A DNA stretch of 64,000 bases, from assembly GCA_027075325.1 (NCBI GenBank), contig JALTBN010000060.1, positions 1 to 64,000 of the forward strand, in the 5' to 3' direction. Below the pieces are notes generated by a model. The model made no database searches. It saw only the letters and a program-made list of their open reading frames with translations, and was not told the DNA's origin. Positions 42,714 through 50,614 of this stretch are shown here, piece by piece. Position numbers and translations under genes: made by a program. This DNA comes from Thermococcus sp. (GTDB taxonomy: Archaea > Methanobacteriota_B > Thermococci > Thermococcales > Thermococcaceae). Numbering within the stretch: the first letter of the stretch is position 1; each line of letters starts with the position of its first letter.

Positions 42714-43802
42714 TCAGAACTCCATCTTATACTGATCCTCAAGCTTTCCTATCTCCCCGGCAAGTTTGGCCTTGAGCATTGGATTTGAGACAGCCTTCAC
42801 GACTTCCCTGGCATCTGCGAATTCCTTCTTCTCGGCCAGCTTCAGGGCAATGGCGGCGAGGGCGTCGTCGCGCTTCTCCAGGTCTTTAATCTCAAGGGCG
42901 AACTTCAGGGCCTTCTCAAGTTCCCCCATATCCGTAAGAATCGCCGCAGAGCGCTGGACATTCTCCTCGGTAAGGCCTATTGACCCAAAAAGCTTGAACG
43001 CCGCTTCGAGGACGTCGAGATACTCGGCAGCCCCCACGTGCTTCATCCAGTGGGCAACCTCAAGGAGGGCCATGAAGAGCTCCTGGGGGTCTTTGAGTCT
43101 CCTCTGGAGCAAACTAACGGCAAACTGATAGCGTCCTTCAAGCAGCGCCTCCCTGACATCAGGATATCCATAGTAAAGCATGATCTTTGCCACTTCAAGC
43201 TTTTTCTCAACCTCTGCAGCCCGCTGGTTTATGTAGAGCTTATCAAAGATGTCATAGGCTATCTCGTAGAACCGGATGGCATTGCGGGAGTGCAATGCGT
43301 CCCCGGCGTTCTCCATCATGCCCGCTACTTCCGTTATAACGTCGAGCTTCCGCCTGTAGTCCATTGAGGCTGAGATCAGCATGTCAAAGGCCTCGTTGAA
43401 TGAGGAGATGGCCTCGTCAATGAACCCCGATATGGCCAGGTAGTAAGCCAGCACGGAGAGGGCCAGGGCTTTATCCCCTTCGGACTTTATCCGCGCCACT
43501 TCATCGGCGGCCCGGTCAAAGAACTCGGCGGCATTCTCGTGATCCCCAATCACCGAGTAAACGTAGGCCAGCTTGGAATAAGCGTAAGCCCTATCATAGG
43601 AATTTTTAATTTTCTTAAGAATCTTAAGGGCATCGTCAAAGAGGGAAGGAAGGAGGTCGTTCCGTTTACCGTAAGCGTGAAGCGCTATATCCGTCAGGGC
43701 ATTCAGCCTCTCCGTTGGGTCCTCCAGCTCCAGAGCGGCATCGATGGCCTCCTCAAAAAGGCCCTTGGAAGCAAGGAGGGCTACCTCATCCGCCGTACTC
43801 AT
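42714..43802 (-). CDS. TPR-like helical repeat protein
   Basis: 362 residues made of antiparallel helix pairs: GLFEEAIDAALELEDPTERLNALTDIALHA, YDRAYAYSKLAYVYSVIGDHENAAEFFDRA, ALALSVLAYYLAISGFIDEAISSFNEAF and further repeats to the C-terminus. These are TPR-type units and the protein is likely a scaffold. No enzyme motif. Located just upstream of the dipeptidase gene on the same strand. ATG start; moderate GGCGAGAT site upstream. Function unknown. Confidence 0.82.
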   Translation of the reverse strand: MSTADEVALLASKGLFEEAIDAALELEDPTERLNALTDIALHAYGKRNDLLPSLFDDALKILKKIKNSYDRAYAYSKLAYVYSVIGDHENAAEFFDRAADEVARIKSEGDKALALSVLAYYLAISGFIDEAISSFNEAFDMLISASMDYRRKLDVITEVAGMMENAGDALHSRNAIRFYEIAYDIFDKLYINQRAAEVEKKLEVAKIMLYYGYPDVREALLEGRYQFAVSLLQRRLKDPQELFMALLEVAHWMKHVGAAEYLDVLEAAFKLFGSIGLTEENVQRSAAILTDMGELEKALKFALEIKDLEKRDDALAAIALKLAEKKEFADAREVVKAVSNPMLKAKLAGEIGKLEDQYKMEF

Positions 43803-43873
43803 GGTATCTCGCCATTCGTTTAATAGGGCCCAACTGTTTATAAGGGTTCTCTGAAAGTCCCCTCGGTGGTATT

Positions 43874-44437
43874 ATGCTCACGCTGGCCCTCTACAACACC
43901 TACGACACAAGGAGACTTCACGAGGCACACCTGAGGGCAATCGCCAGGGCCGGACCCATAGCATACGCCTACGGTTTCCACCTGGCCCTCATCGGCTTTC
44001 CACTCGATGGAAGGCCCGTTGATGTCGCAGAGAAGATAAGGGAGCACACAACGGTGGGAGAGGGCGGGAAGTACCTCATGGAGCTCGCGGAGGGAAACAG
44101 GTTTCACCTCCTGGACTTCCCCAGGAGGGGGTTCCCCGCACAGTTTGGGAACGTAGTGGCAACCACCAGAAAACCGGAGGGAGAGAAGGAAATAACGCCC
44201 CTGGAACTCGCAGAAAGGGCCCTGAATGGGGAGAGCTTCCTACTGATGGTAGGCCTGGGAAGGCACGGTCTCCCCGGAGAAAGCTTTAAGATTGCACGGT
44301 ACCACCTGGACATAACCGGGAAGAGAATCAGTCTGGAAACGTGCACCGCGATAGGTGCTATTCCAGCGAGGATAGCGACCATGATGGAGGCCCTGAAATG
44401 GGGGAAGAATGGAAAAAAGAGGCGGCATGGATACTGA
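43874..44437 (+). CDS. DUF531 protein
   Basis: 187 residues. The sequence TLALYNTYDTRRLHEAHLRAIARAGPIAYAYGFHLALIGFP, GEGGKYLMELAEGNRFHLLDFPRRGFPAQFG and LLMVGLGRHGLPGESFKIARYHLDITGKRISLETCTAIGAIPARI match the archaeal DUF531 family. The glycine-rich later part looks like a SPOUT-type methyltransferase knot, so an RNA-modifying role is possible. ATG follows GGTGGT. Its end overlaps the signal peptidase gene by 40 bases. Confidence 0.85.
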   Translation: MLTLALYNTYDTRRLHEAHLRAIARAGPIAYAYGFHLALIGFPLDGRPVDVAEKIREHTTVGEGGKYLMELAEGNRFHLLDFPRRGFPAQFGNVVATTRKPEGEKEITPLELAERALNGESFLLMVGLGRHGLPGESFKIARYHLDITGKRISLETCTAIGAIPARIATMMEALKWGKNGKKRRHGY

Positions 44438-44868
44438 TTTCCCTGCTCGTGGTCGTGGGGATAGACTACGGCCTGAGGTTCGCGATGGCCACTGACTCAC
44501 CGCTCGTTATAGTCATAAGCGGCTCCATGGAGCCCGTATTTTACAGGGGAGATGTCGTGCTGCTCAAGGGCGTCAGCCCGGACGACATCCATCCCGGCGA
44601 TGTGATAGTCTACAACGCACCAATGTACGCGTATCCAATAATCCACCGCGTCAGGGAAGTTAAGACCGTCGAGCTGGGCGGAAAAACGGAGAAATGCTTC
44701 GTGACATGGGGGGACAACAACCCCATACCCGACTGGGGCGAGTACCGCCTCTACCCAACTCCCTACGGCGGCGTCCCCTGCGTGCCTGCATACGCTGTAG
44801 ACGCAAAGGCCGTGTTGGTATTTCCAAAGATAGGCCTCATCCCGCTATGGATAAGGGAGCACCTCTGA
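44398..44868 (+). CDS. Signal peptidase I (archaeal Sec11-like)
   Basis: 156 residues. One N-terminal membrane helix (about 10-32) is followed by the catalytic domain: VISGSMEPVFYRGDVVLLKG with the nucleophile Ser, PIIHRVREV with the catalytic His and TWGDNNPIPDWGEY with the conserved Asp. It removes signal peptides from secreted proteins at the outer membrane face. ATG 44398 follows GGAGG inside the end of the DUF531 gene. The next gene is on the same strand 182 bases away. Confidence 0.93.
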   Translation: MGEEWKKEAAWILISLLVVVGIDYGLRFAMATDSPLVIVISGSMEPVFYRGDVVLLKGVSPDDIHPGDVIVYNAPMYAYPIIHRVREVKTVELGGKTEKCFVTWGDNNPIPDWGEYRLYPTPYGGVPCVPAYAVDAKAVLVFPKIGLIPLWIREHL

Positions 44869-45050
44869 TCGGCATTTTCTTTCTATAATGACAGGGTGGA
44901 ACGGCCAAAAACCTGACCAATGAAGGAACCAGAAAAAAGGAAGCAGCACGCTCAGTGGTGACCGCTCTCATCACCCCTCAGGAGGGCTTGGGCGTCATCA
45001 TCGCTGGGCTTAAAAACTCGCCGAACTTTTTAACCGTGGTGGTTCAAATG

Positions 45051-45800
45051 ATGCGCTTCATCCCGCTCATTGTAGCCAGGCCAGAGGTGCAGATGGCGAT
45101 AGACGAGGCGGTAATGCGCGCGAGGATCGAGGGCAGGGTTCCCGACACGGTGAGGCTCTACGCTTTCAGTCCCAGCTCGGTAACCATAGGCCGCTTTCAG
45201 AGCGTCGTCCACGACGTCAACCTCGATGAAGCCAAAAGGCTCGGAATCCCGGTCGTCAGGCGCATCACAGGCGGCGGCTCGGTCTTCCACGACGAGTTCG
45301 GCGAGATAACCTACTCATTCATTGCCGGTGAAGACCTTCACCCGATGCTCAGGAACGTCGAGAGCAGCTACCGCTATTTAGCTGGCCCCCTCGTTGACGC
45401 CCTTAAGGAGCTGGGCCTTGATGCAGGCTTTTCAGGCCTGAACGACATAGTTGCCAACGGAAAGAAGATCAGCGGCTCAGCCCAGACGAGGAGGAAGGGC
45501 GTGATTTTACAGCACGGTACGTTCATGTACTCCACGCGCGTTGAGGTTTTGGGAAAAGTCCTCCGCGTTTCAAAGGTCAAGCTGGCGGACAAGGGCGTTT
45601 CCTCGATTTGGGAGCGCGTCACAACGCTGGAGCGCGAGGGGATAAAGCTCAACCGCTGGGAGGCCTACGAGCTTTTAAAGAACAGTTTTGCCAACGCGTT
45701 CCCAATGGAGGAGGGTGAGCTCACCGACTACGAGCTTGAGCTGGCAGAGAAGCTGGTGGAAGAAAAGTACGGGAATCCAGAGTGGAACGAGATGCGTTAG
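45051..45800 (+). CDS. lplA: Lipoate-protein ligase A family protein
   Basis: 249 residues. Motifs of the biotin/lipoate ligase fold: PEVQMAIDEAVMRARIEG, YAFSPSSVTIGRFQS, IPVVRRITGGGSVFHDEFGEITYSF (RRxTGGGxVxH) and NGKKISGSAQTRRKGVILQHGTF with the catalytic Lys. It attaches lipoate or octanoate to acceptor proteins, e.g. glycine cleavage H protein. GGTGGT precedes ATG 45051; ATG 45048 is adjacent. TTAAAAAC near 45010-45017 is a likely TATA. A candidate radical SAM lipoyl synthase subunit is encoded at 9458 in the same window. The 3' end overlaps the TYW3 gene by four bases. Confidence 0.88.
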   Translation: MRFIPLIVARPEVQMAIDEAVMRARIEGRVPDTVRLYAFSPSSVTIGRFQSVVHDVNLDEAKRLGIPVVRRITGGGSVFHDEFGEITYSFIAGEDLHPMLRNVESSYRYLAGPLVDALKELGLDAGFSGLNDIVANGKKISGSAQTRRKGVILQHGTFMYSTRVEVLGKVLRVSKVKLADKGVSSIWERVTTLEREGIKLNRWEAYELLKNSFANAFPMEEGELTDYELELAEKLVEEKYGNPEWNEMR

Positions 45801-46435
45801 GGGAGCCTCCAGCTTTTCCATATTTCAAACTTCTCGGCAAGCTCGTAGAACAGCTCATCCTTGCCAAGCTCTTCCCGCAACTTCCTGAAGTTTTCCTCAA
45901 GCCGGGGGAGCCTGCCCTTCGAGCGCCTCAGCATGGAGTTACCGACCTCAATGGCGAAGCGGAGGTACTCCTCGTCCACTAATATTTTACCGTCCTTCCC
46001 GAGGGGTGCCGTCAGATACTCGGTGGCGTTTATCTCCACGAGGTAGCGGCTTGAGATGACCTTGAAGGTCGTGTACTTGAAGCCGCTCGCGAGACCAAGC
46101 TCATGGAGCTTCTTGGCCTTCTCTATGTCTTCCGCTACGACGTGGAAAATCGGGGGCTGGCTCTTGAGGAAGATGAGGCCTTCCCTCGCGTTCCTGAGGG
46201 CGTCCAGAGCTTCCTCAAATTCGATGGGCCTGTGGACCTTTACCAGCCACCGAGAGAGCGGTTTTGCTCCCAAGGCCGGCTCCTCGATGATTCCAATCCT
46301 GCCGGAGCAGGAGGAGGTCGTGTAGATTCCTTTGATGGAGTTGATGAGGAGGAGAAGGTCTATTATGTCCTCATCCACCTTTCCGTCTCTCATCGCCGTG
46401 AAGAGACTCGTGAGGGCCTCGCGCTTGGCTTTCAT
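45797..46435 (-). CDS. taw3: tRNA wybutosine-synthesising protein TYW3
   Basis: 212 residues. MKAKREALTSLFTAMRDGKVDEDIIDLLLLINSIKGIYTTSSCSGRIGI is the TYW3 N-terminus with the SSCSGR motif; FKYTTFKVISSRYLVEINATEYLTAPLGKDG and YLRFAIEVGNSMLRRSKGRLPRLEENFRKL follow. TYW3 methylates the wyosine precursor at position 37 of tRNA-Phe. ATG 46435 follows GGAGG. Alone here, without other wyosine genes. Confidence 0.93.
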   Translation of the reverse strand: MKAKREALTSLFTAMRDGKVDEDIIDLLLLINSIKGIYTTSSCSGRIGIIEEPALGAKPLSRWLVKVHRPIEFEEALDALRNAREGLIFLKSQPPIFHVVAEDIEKAKKLHELGLASGFKYTTFKVISSRYLVEINATEYLTAPLGKDGKILVDEEYLRFAIEVGNSMLRRSKGRLPRLEENFRKLREELGKDELFYELAEKFEIWKSWRLP

Positions 46436-46576
46436 CTCGAAACCTCCCGACCACTTTCAGTTGTCCCGAAAGCGCCTTTAGAGGCGGGTTGGAGTAAGTA
46501 AAAGGCATATCCTCTCTCTTTCAGCCCGTTGTGTCGAAAACTTTATAAAGCTAACCCAAAAGGTTTAGCTGGACAT

Positions 46577-46654
46577 GGCCGGGGTGGTGTAGCCTGGTCA
46601 GCACAGGGGACTGTGGATCCCCTAGCCCGGGTTCAAATCCCGGCCCCGGCCCCA
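46577..46654 (+). tRNA. tRNA-His (anticodon GTG)
   Basis: Acceptor GCCGGGG (46578-46584) pairs with CCCCGGC; anticodon loop CTGTGGA within GGGGA/TCCCC; T arm CGGG-TTCAAAT-CCCG. The discriminator is C (46651) and a G-1 is encoded (46577), the known tRNA-His identity pair. CCA is encoded at 46652-46654. It lies at the left edge of the genomic island. Confidence 0.96.
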
Positions 46655-47556
46655 TCATTACAAACTTCGCCTTCGCGACGTTGAAGCGAAGCTTCAACGC
46701 ACGGGACGGTAGTCCCGTTGAGTTTGATCAAGGTCGGTGGTTCATTTTTGAAATGCCAAAGTGCAAGTGAATTCCTTTTTAAAAGCTGTTTTGGATTTGA
46801 ATTCCCCTGGTTGGCCCCTTTCCAAAGAGTTCCTTTCCGTTGACGCCCTCCGGGCGTCGATTAAAATCGAACTCTCATTAAAACGTGAGCTAACAATTGG
46901 AATTCAAGATTCACTCCAGCGTTCTTCAATGGAATCCTCCTAAAACCCAGCAATTTAAGAGGAACCACAAACCTTGATGAAACTTTTCGCCAGAAAAGTT
47001 TCCTGTACTCTCAAACCCCCGGAGTGGGGCTTCGCCCCACAAACCCCAGTTTTTCTCTTAAACTGCTGGGGGCTACCCCAAACCCCCAATCAGCCCTTGC
47101 TTCGCAAACGCTGGCGGAAAGTTGCTGACTGTTTTTGAAGTTCCGTTAACAATTGCATGTGCTTTTTGCGGTCTTACCCCCAGTGGCTTTCGCTCTTAAA
47201 CCCGTTTTTGATAGGGGGGTTCACTTTCAATGGCGCCTGTGGGGTGCAGGAAAAGAAACCCACCAGATATCGACTATCTTGTCCAAGAAAGCCCTCTCAC
47301 TTAACTCCCAGAGGAGGCACGTGCGAACTCCCTCATGGCAAATTTTAGCGTCAGGACATTTGGGCCAAGCTTTGAGCAAGCAAATTTGGATAACAACCTC
47401 GAATTTTTTGATGATTGTTATTCAAAATAAAAAGTCAAAGAAGTCCTTCAATCAGTTTATAATCTTCTTCAGGGATTCCTCTCATCGTCTTGCTCACAAG
47501 GTGACCGTTCCAGCACTTCTTGTTTGTTATGAAGTTGAGATGTTGAGATTATGGTT
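46655..47556. repeat. Hairpin-dense non-coding tract next to tRNA-His
   Basis: About 900 bases with no convincing gene. Perfect or near-perfect stem-loops are packed in the first 400 bases: CGTTGAAGC/GCTTCAACG (46679-46699), ACGGGAC/GTCCCGT (46701-46718), GACGCCC/GGGCGTC (46842-46858), TCGATT/AATCGA (46858-46871), AACTTTTC/GAAAAGTT (46981-47000) and GTGGGGC/GCCCCAC (47024-47040). Loops are 2-4 bases. The 135-codon frame at 47153 has no ribosome-binding site and no recognisable protein. It may be a dispersed intergenic repeat or an RNA-coding region; its role is unknown. Confidence 0.55.
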
Positions 47557-48360
47557 TTAGCTTCCTATTTTGATCCCGACTTCTTCAAGTGCTTCTATCA
47601 CATTATTTTCGTTATTGTAAACCTTAACAAGAACCTCAATGAGGTTGTTTATGTTGATTGAGAATTTGCTGGGATCTAGTTTTATTTTGAGATCTGCCTC
47701 CATAAGAGCTTCAATGGGTTTCTTCCCATTTTTAACCTTCCTGAATAAATTAAACGTCTTGTCGCGTCCTTCATAATATTTTCCTGTTGAGTTCTTTTTA
47801 TCCGGGGGATAATTTAGGTCCTCCTGTATAAATATCAGCTCAAGGAGTTTAAGAAATGCTCTAATATCCATACCGGGGGTTTTGTTTATCCTTTCAATAG
47901 CGATTTGATTTTTCGTGATAATGTCTTCTACAGGAGTTCCAGTGTAAATACCTTCGATTAGCTTGAATATTTCTTCTCCAATCTTTTTGTCATGTTTAAG
48001 TCTTGTATAAAAATCGAAAAGTAATCTGGCATGTGACGGAGTATATTTTTCAGGTCTGTGTAGGGTTACTCTAAAATCAAATTCCTTGTATTTGCCTTTT
48101 CCCCTTCCTTTTCTCAATTCAATTTCTATCCATCCATAGGAGGAGGGTTTGATTGGTTTAAATTCTATTAGCATCCCTTTGTTGTATGTTTTTAGAGGTA
48201 AATACAATTTGCTTGGAACTTCAAATTCTATTTTTGGTTTGTCCTTTTCTTTGTCATAAATTGCTACTTTAAACCTCTTGATCTTATTATTCTCTTTTTC
48301 TAGAATGGTGATTCTGGCAATGTCTCCGGTTTTTAATGTTCTCTTTACGGGTTTTGGCAT
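47557..48360 (-). CDS. Island protein of unrecognised family, copy 1
   Basis: 267 residues, no family recognised. It is Lys-rich and AT-biased. The stretch DFRVTLHRPEKYTPSHARLLFDFYTRLKHDKKIGEEIF...IEGI (about 105-150) is clearly similar to a stretch in the gene at 50000 (VVLQPKGRKEFAPTHVRLFFDLY...DEKHAKAVF), as is a later EDLNYPP/EQDWNYG region. The N-terminal part (about 1-100) is a beta-rich extension. Its position opposite the RHH regulator and close to two DNA methyltransferases makes a restriction-related role likely but unproven. ATG 48360 follows GGGGGATT; the leader overlaps an inverted repeat shared with the regulator gene. Confidence 0.65.
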   Translation of the reverse strand: MPKPVKRTLKTGDIARITILEKENNKIKRFKVAIYDKEKDKPKIEFEVPSKLYLPLKTYNKGMLIEFKPIKPSSYGWIEIELRKGRGKGKYKEFDFRVTLHRPEKYTPSHARLLFDFYTRLKHDKKIGEEIFKLIEGIYTGTPVEDIITKNQIAIERINKTPGMDIRAFLKLLELIFIQEDLNYPPDKKNSTGKYYEGRDKTFNLFRKVKNGKKPIEALMEADLKIKLDPSKFSININNLIEVLVKVYNNENNVIEALEEVGIKIGS

Positions 48361-48460
48361 GGAAATCCCCCAAGATTATATCCCGTTTTTGGAATTCTTA
48401 AATTTTCGGGGGATTAATATTTAAATCCCCTTTGTGTTGCACGTTATATTGGTGGAACTC
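48361..48460. promoter_or_regulatory. Divergent promoter with AT-rich dyad and TTTGTGTTGCACGT box
   Basis: GGGGATT-AATATTTA-AATCCCC (about 48410-48430) is an inverted repeat containing a TATA (ATATTTAAAT). A 14-base box TTTGTGTTGCACGT at 48431-48444 lies over the expected start of the regulator message. The same box recurs at 48938-48951 ahead of the methyltransferase gene. Confidence 0.6.
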
Positions 48461-48910
48461 ATGTTTGAACGGATCATAGAACAGCTCATAGCGTTAAAGA
48501 CTCCAGCTACCCGTAAGCTAAAAATTCCCGCTGCTGGAATTAGGGCCTTTGAAGTTATACTGAAATCTGAAAATGTTCCGGATGAAACTACTGCCATTGA
48601 ACTGGCCGTGAATGAGTTTGCTAAGTATTCTAACGGAGATCCCCAAGTAGTTTCTGATTTCAAGAAAATCCTTGCTAAGGAATTTTCGGGGTTAAATAGT
48701 ACCAAACTACTCAAGAAAAAAGCTAAGGCCCTTAAGGAAATATGGGAAATTGAAGCTAGAACGTTAGCTGCCAAAAACAAGCGGAATAAGTGGTTGTCAA
48801 TCCGCGTTACTGAGGAAGAGTATGAGACGATTTCTAAGCAAGCACAGGAGGAAGGATTGGACATATCCAATTACATCAGAAAGAGATTGGGTCTGGAGTA
48901 TAGATCGTGA
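48461..48910 (+). CDS. Ribbon-helix-helix DNA-binding regulator
   Basis: 149 residues. The C-terminal domain NKWLSIRVTEEEYETISKQAQEEGLDISNYIRKRLGL is a ribbon-helix-helix (Arc/MobC/CopG-like) DNA-binding unit. The N-terminal two-thirds are helical and Lys-rich, perhaps for multimerisation. ATG 48461 follows GGTGGA. It precedes the D12-class methyltransferase gene and shares a 14-base promoter box with it, so it is a good candidate for the controller of this restriction-modification island. Targets are inferred. Confidence 0.75.
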   Translation: MFERIIEQLIALKTPATRKLKIPAAGIRAFEVILKSENVPDETTAIELAVNEFAKYSNGDPQVVSDFKKILAKEFSGLNSTKLLKKKAKALKEIWEIEARTLAAKNKRNKWLSIRVTEEEYETISKQAQEEGLDISNYIRKRLGLEYRS

Positions 48911-48915
48911 ATATT

Positions 48916-48951
48916 ATGTTGCACCAAAAATTTTATATTTGTGTTGCACGT
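48916..48951 (+). promoter_or_regulatory. Methyltransferase promoter with TGTTGCAC repeats
   Basis: TGTTGCAC occurs at 48917-48924 and 48942-48949 (25 bases apart); the second is part of TTTGTGTTGCACGT (48938-48951), identical to the box at 48431-48444. The TATA-like TTTTATATTT is at 48931-48940, so the boxes flank and overlap the promoter. Confidence 0.6.
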
Positions 48952-49011
48952 AATTTTATCGAATGCCTTATTAGGGCATGACCTAAATAATGGCCTAGGA
49001 GGATGTACTCA

Positions 49012-49962
49012 ATGGTAGAACCTATCCTTAAGTGGGCTGGAGGAAAGAGACAGATACTCCATGAAATCGTTGCATTAATGCCAGAGGACTTTAGAAATAG
49101 AACGTTCCATGAGCCGTTTTTTGGCGGCGGTGCGGTTACTTTCTGGATGGAGCCCAAGAAGGGGACTATAAACGATATAAATCCCAAACTCATAAACTTC
49201 TATGTCGTCGTTAGAGACCACGTTGATGAACTAATTGAAGATGCAAAGAGACACAAAAATGAGAAGGAGTATTTCTACAAGGCTCGTGCTGAGTTTAATG
49301 AGATTGTCAGAAATGGATTCGAGATTCCGAATATTAGACTCGCAAGCCTGCTTTTGTACTTGAATAAAACTGCCTTCAATGGATTGTACCGAGAGAATAG
49401 GAAAGGGGAGTTCAATGTTCCATTTGGTAGATATAAAAACCCTAAGATAGTATATGAGGACCGGCTTAAAAGGGCCAGCGAAGTTTTAAGAAATCTCGAT
49501 ATTTACAACGAAGACTTCACTTATATATTGAGAGTTGCCAAGCCCGGAGACTTGGTTTATTTTGACCCTCCCTATCACCCTGTTTCAGAAACTGCCAGTT
49601 TTACTAGCTACTCGAAGGAAGATTTCAGCAAAAAAGACCAGGAGCGCCTTAGGGATGTCTGTCTTGAGCTCCATGAGAAAGGAGTTTACTTTATCTTGAG
49701 CAACTCCTATGTAAAGCCAGTTCGTGAGCTGTATGAGGGGATAGGGGGGTTTGAGATACTCAAGATCTACGCAAAGAGGCCAATAAACTCAAAAGCCGAC
49801 CGCAGGGGTGAAATGCCAGAGATGCTTGTTACAAATGTTCCTATAGAATTGCGAGTGGGTCGTGAAAAAGCAAGGCTTATTGTTAACAACGGTAGATCGA
49901 GGACTTTAGTGGCTTCTAAGTCGCTTGTTGAGTATTTAACCGTTGCAGAGCGATCTACTTAA
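49012..49962 (+). CDS. D12-class (Dam-like) DNA adenine-N6 methyltransferase
   Basis: 316 residues. The alpha-class layout is clear: EPILKWAGGKRQILHEIVALMP (motif X/I start, with FxGxG replaced by FFGGGAVTFWME just after), LNKTAFNGLYRENRKGEFNVPFGRY and GDLVYFDPPYHPVSETASFTSYSKEDFSKKDQERL (motif IV, DPPY). Such enzymes methylate adenine, often in GATC-type sites. ATG 49012 follows AGGAGG at good spacing; ATG 49003 overlaps that site. It is the second gene after the regulator and is followed by the unknown paralogue at 50000. Confidence 0.92.
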   Translation: MVEPILKWAGGKRQILHEIVALMPEDFRNRTFHEPFFGGGAVTFWMEPKKGTINDINPKLINFYVVVRDHVDELIEDAKRHKNEKEYFYKARAEFNEIVRNGFEIPNIRLASLLLYLNKTAFNGLYRENRKGEFNVPFGRYKNPKIVYEDRLKRASEVLRNLDIYNEDFTYILRVAKPGDLVYFDPPYHPVSETASFTSYSKEDFSKKDQERLRDVCLELHEKGVYFILSNSYVKPVRELYEGIGGFEILKIYAKRPINSKADRRGEMPEMLVTNVPIELRVGREKARLIVNNGRSRTLVASKSLVEYLTVAERST

Positions 49963-49999
49963 AAAGTCTTACCTTTTTTATTGATATTTGGTGAAGCTT

Positions 50000-50614
50000 G
50001 TGAAAGTAGATGATGTTTTTGGGATAGTTCAAAACCTAAGACCTGCAGAAATAAAGGAGACTAAAAAGACCCGTAGAGTTGTCAACGAAGGGGGAAGGAT
50101 CCTGTTATATTCTGGCTCCAATGGGACCAAGGTCTACATTGTCAGGACGGACAAGATATGCCCAGGGGATTTCAAAGTTGTCCTCCAACCTAAGGGGAGA
50201 AAAGAATTTGCCCCAACACATGTCCGATTGTTCTTTGACTTGTATCTTAAGCGGATAAGTGATGAAAAACATGCGAAGGCTGTGTTTTTGGCATTTGAAC
50301 GGATTAATCATGGGGAGGATATAAATAAGGTTCTAAACGACGTTCAGAGTATAAATTTCTCGATGGAACTCGATCCCTCTGATGTAACGGTTTTCTATGG
50401 TTCATTATTAATGGCCGAGCAAGATTGGAATTATGGTAACAGAGGGTGCAAAGAGAGCAAACTTGATCCTCCTCGAGAGTTTCTTATGCGGTTCATACGA
50501 TGGATCGCACAGAGCGAATACGGTGATATAGACAAAATAATAACAACTGCCGTCCGGAATAGGCCAGCGCCGAAAAGATATGGTATTCCTCTTTTTGAGC
50601 TTTGGAGAAGTTAA
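50000..50614 (+). CDS. Island protein of unrecognised family, copy 2 (possible nuclease)
   Basis: 204 residues (208 if TTG 49988 is used). Shares the middle segment with the gene at 47557: DFKVVLQPKGRKEFAPTHVRLFFDLYLKRISDEKHAKAVFLAFERINHGEDINKVL and a later QDWNYG. The conserved Asp/Glu/His/Arg residues are compatible with a nuclease or a DNA-recognition domain, but no PD-(D/E)XK or HNH motif is evident. GTG 50000 follows GGTGA. It lies between two methyltransferase genes and overlaps the convergent one by four bases, the usual setting of a type II restriction enzyme. Function not established. Confidence 0.6.
   Translation: MKVDDVFGIVQNLRPAEIKETKKTRRVVNEGGRILLYSGSNGTKVYIVRTDKICPGDFKVVLQPKGRKEFAPTHVRLFFDLYLKRISDEKHAKAVFLAFERINHGEDINKVLNDVQSINFSMELDPSDVTVFYGSLLMAEQDWNYGNRGCKESKLDPPREFLMRFIRWIAQSEYGDIDKIITTAVRNRPAPKRYGIPLFELWRS

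Noticed and set aside
46630..46654. tRNA-His 3' end as an integration site
   Set aside because: I looked for a second copy of the T-arm/acceptor sequence near the right end of the island (51.5-51.8 kb) and saw none; no integrase gene is present.
47153..47560. 135-codon frame in the hairpin tract
   Set aside because: No ribosome-binding site, no protein-like pattern, and it ends inside the convergent gene region.
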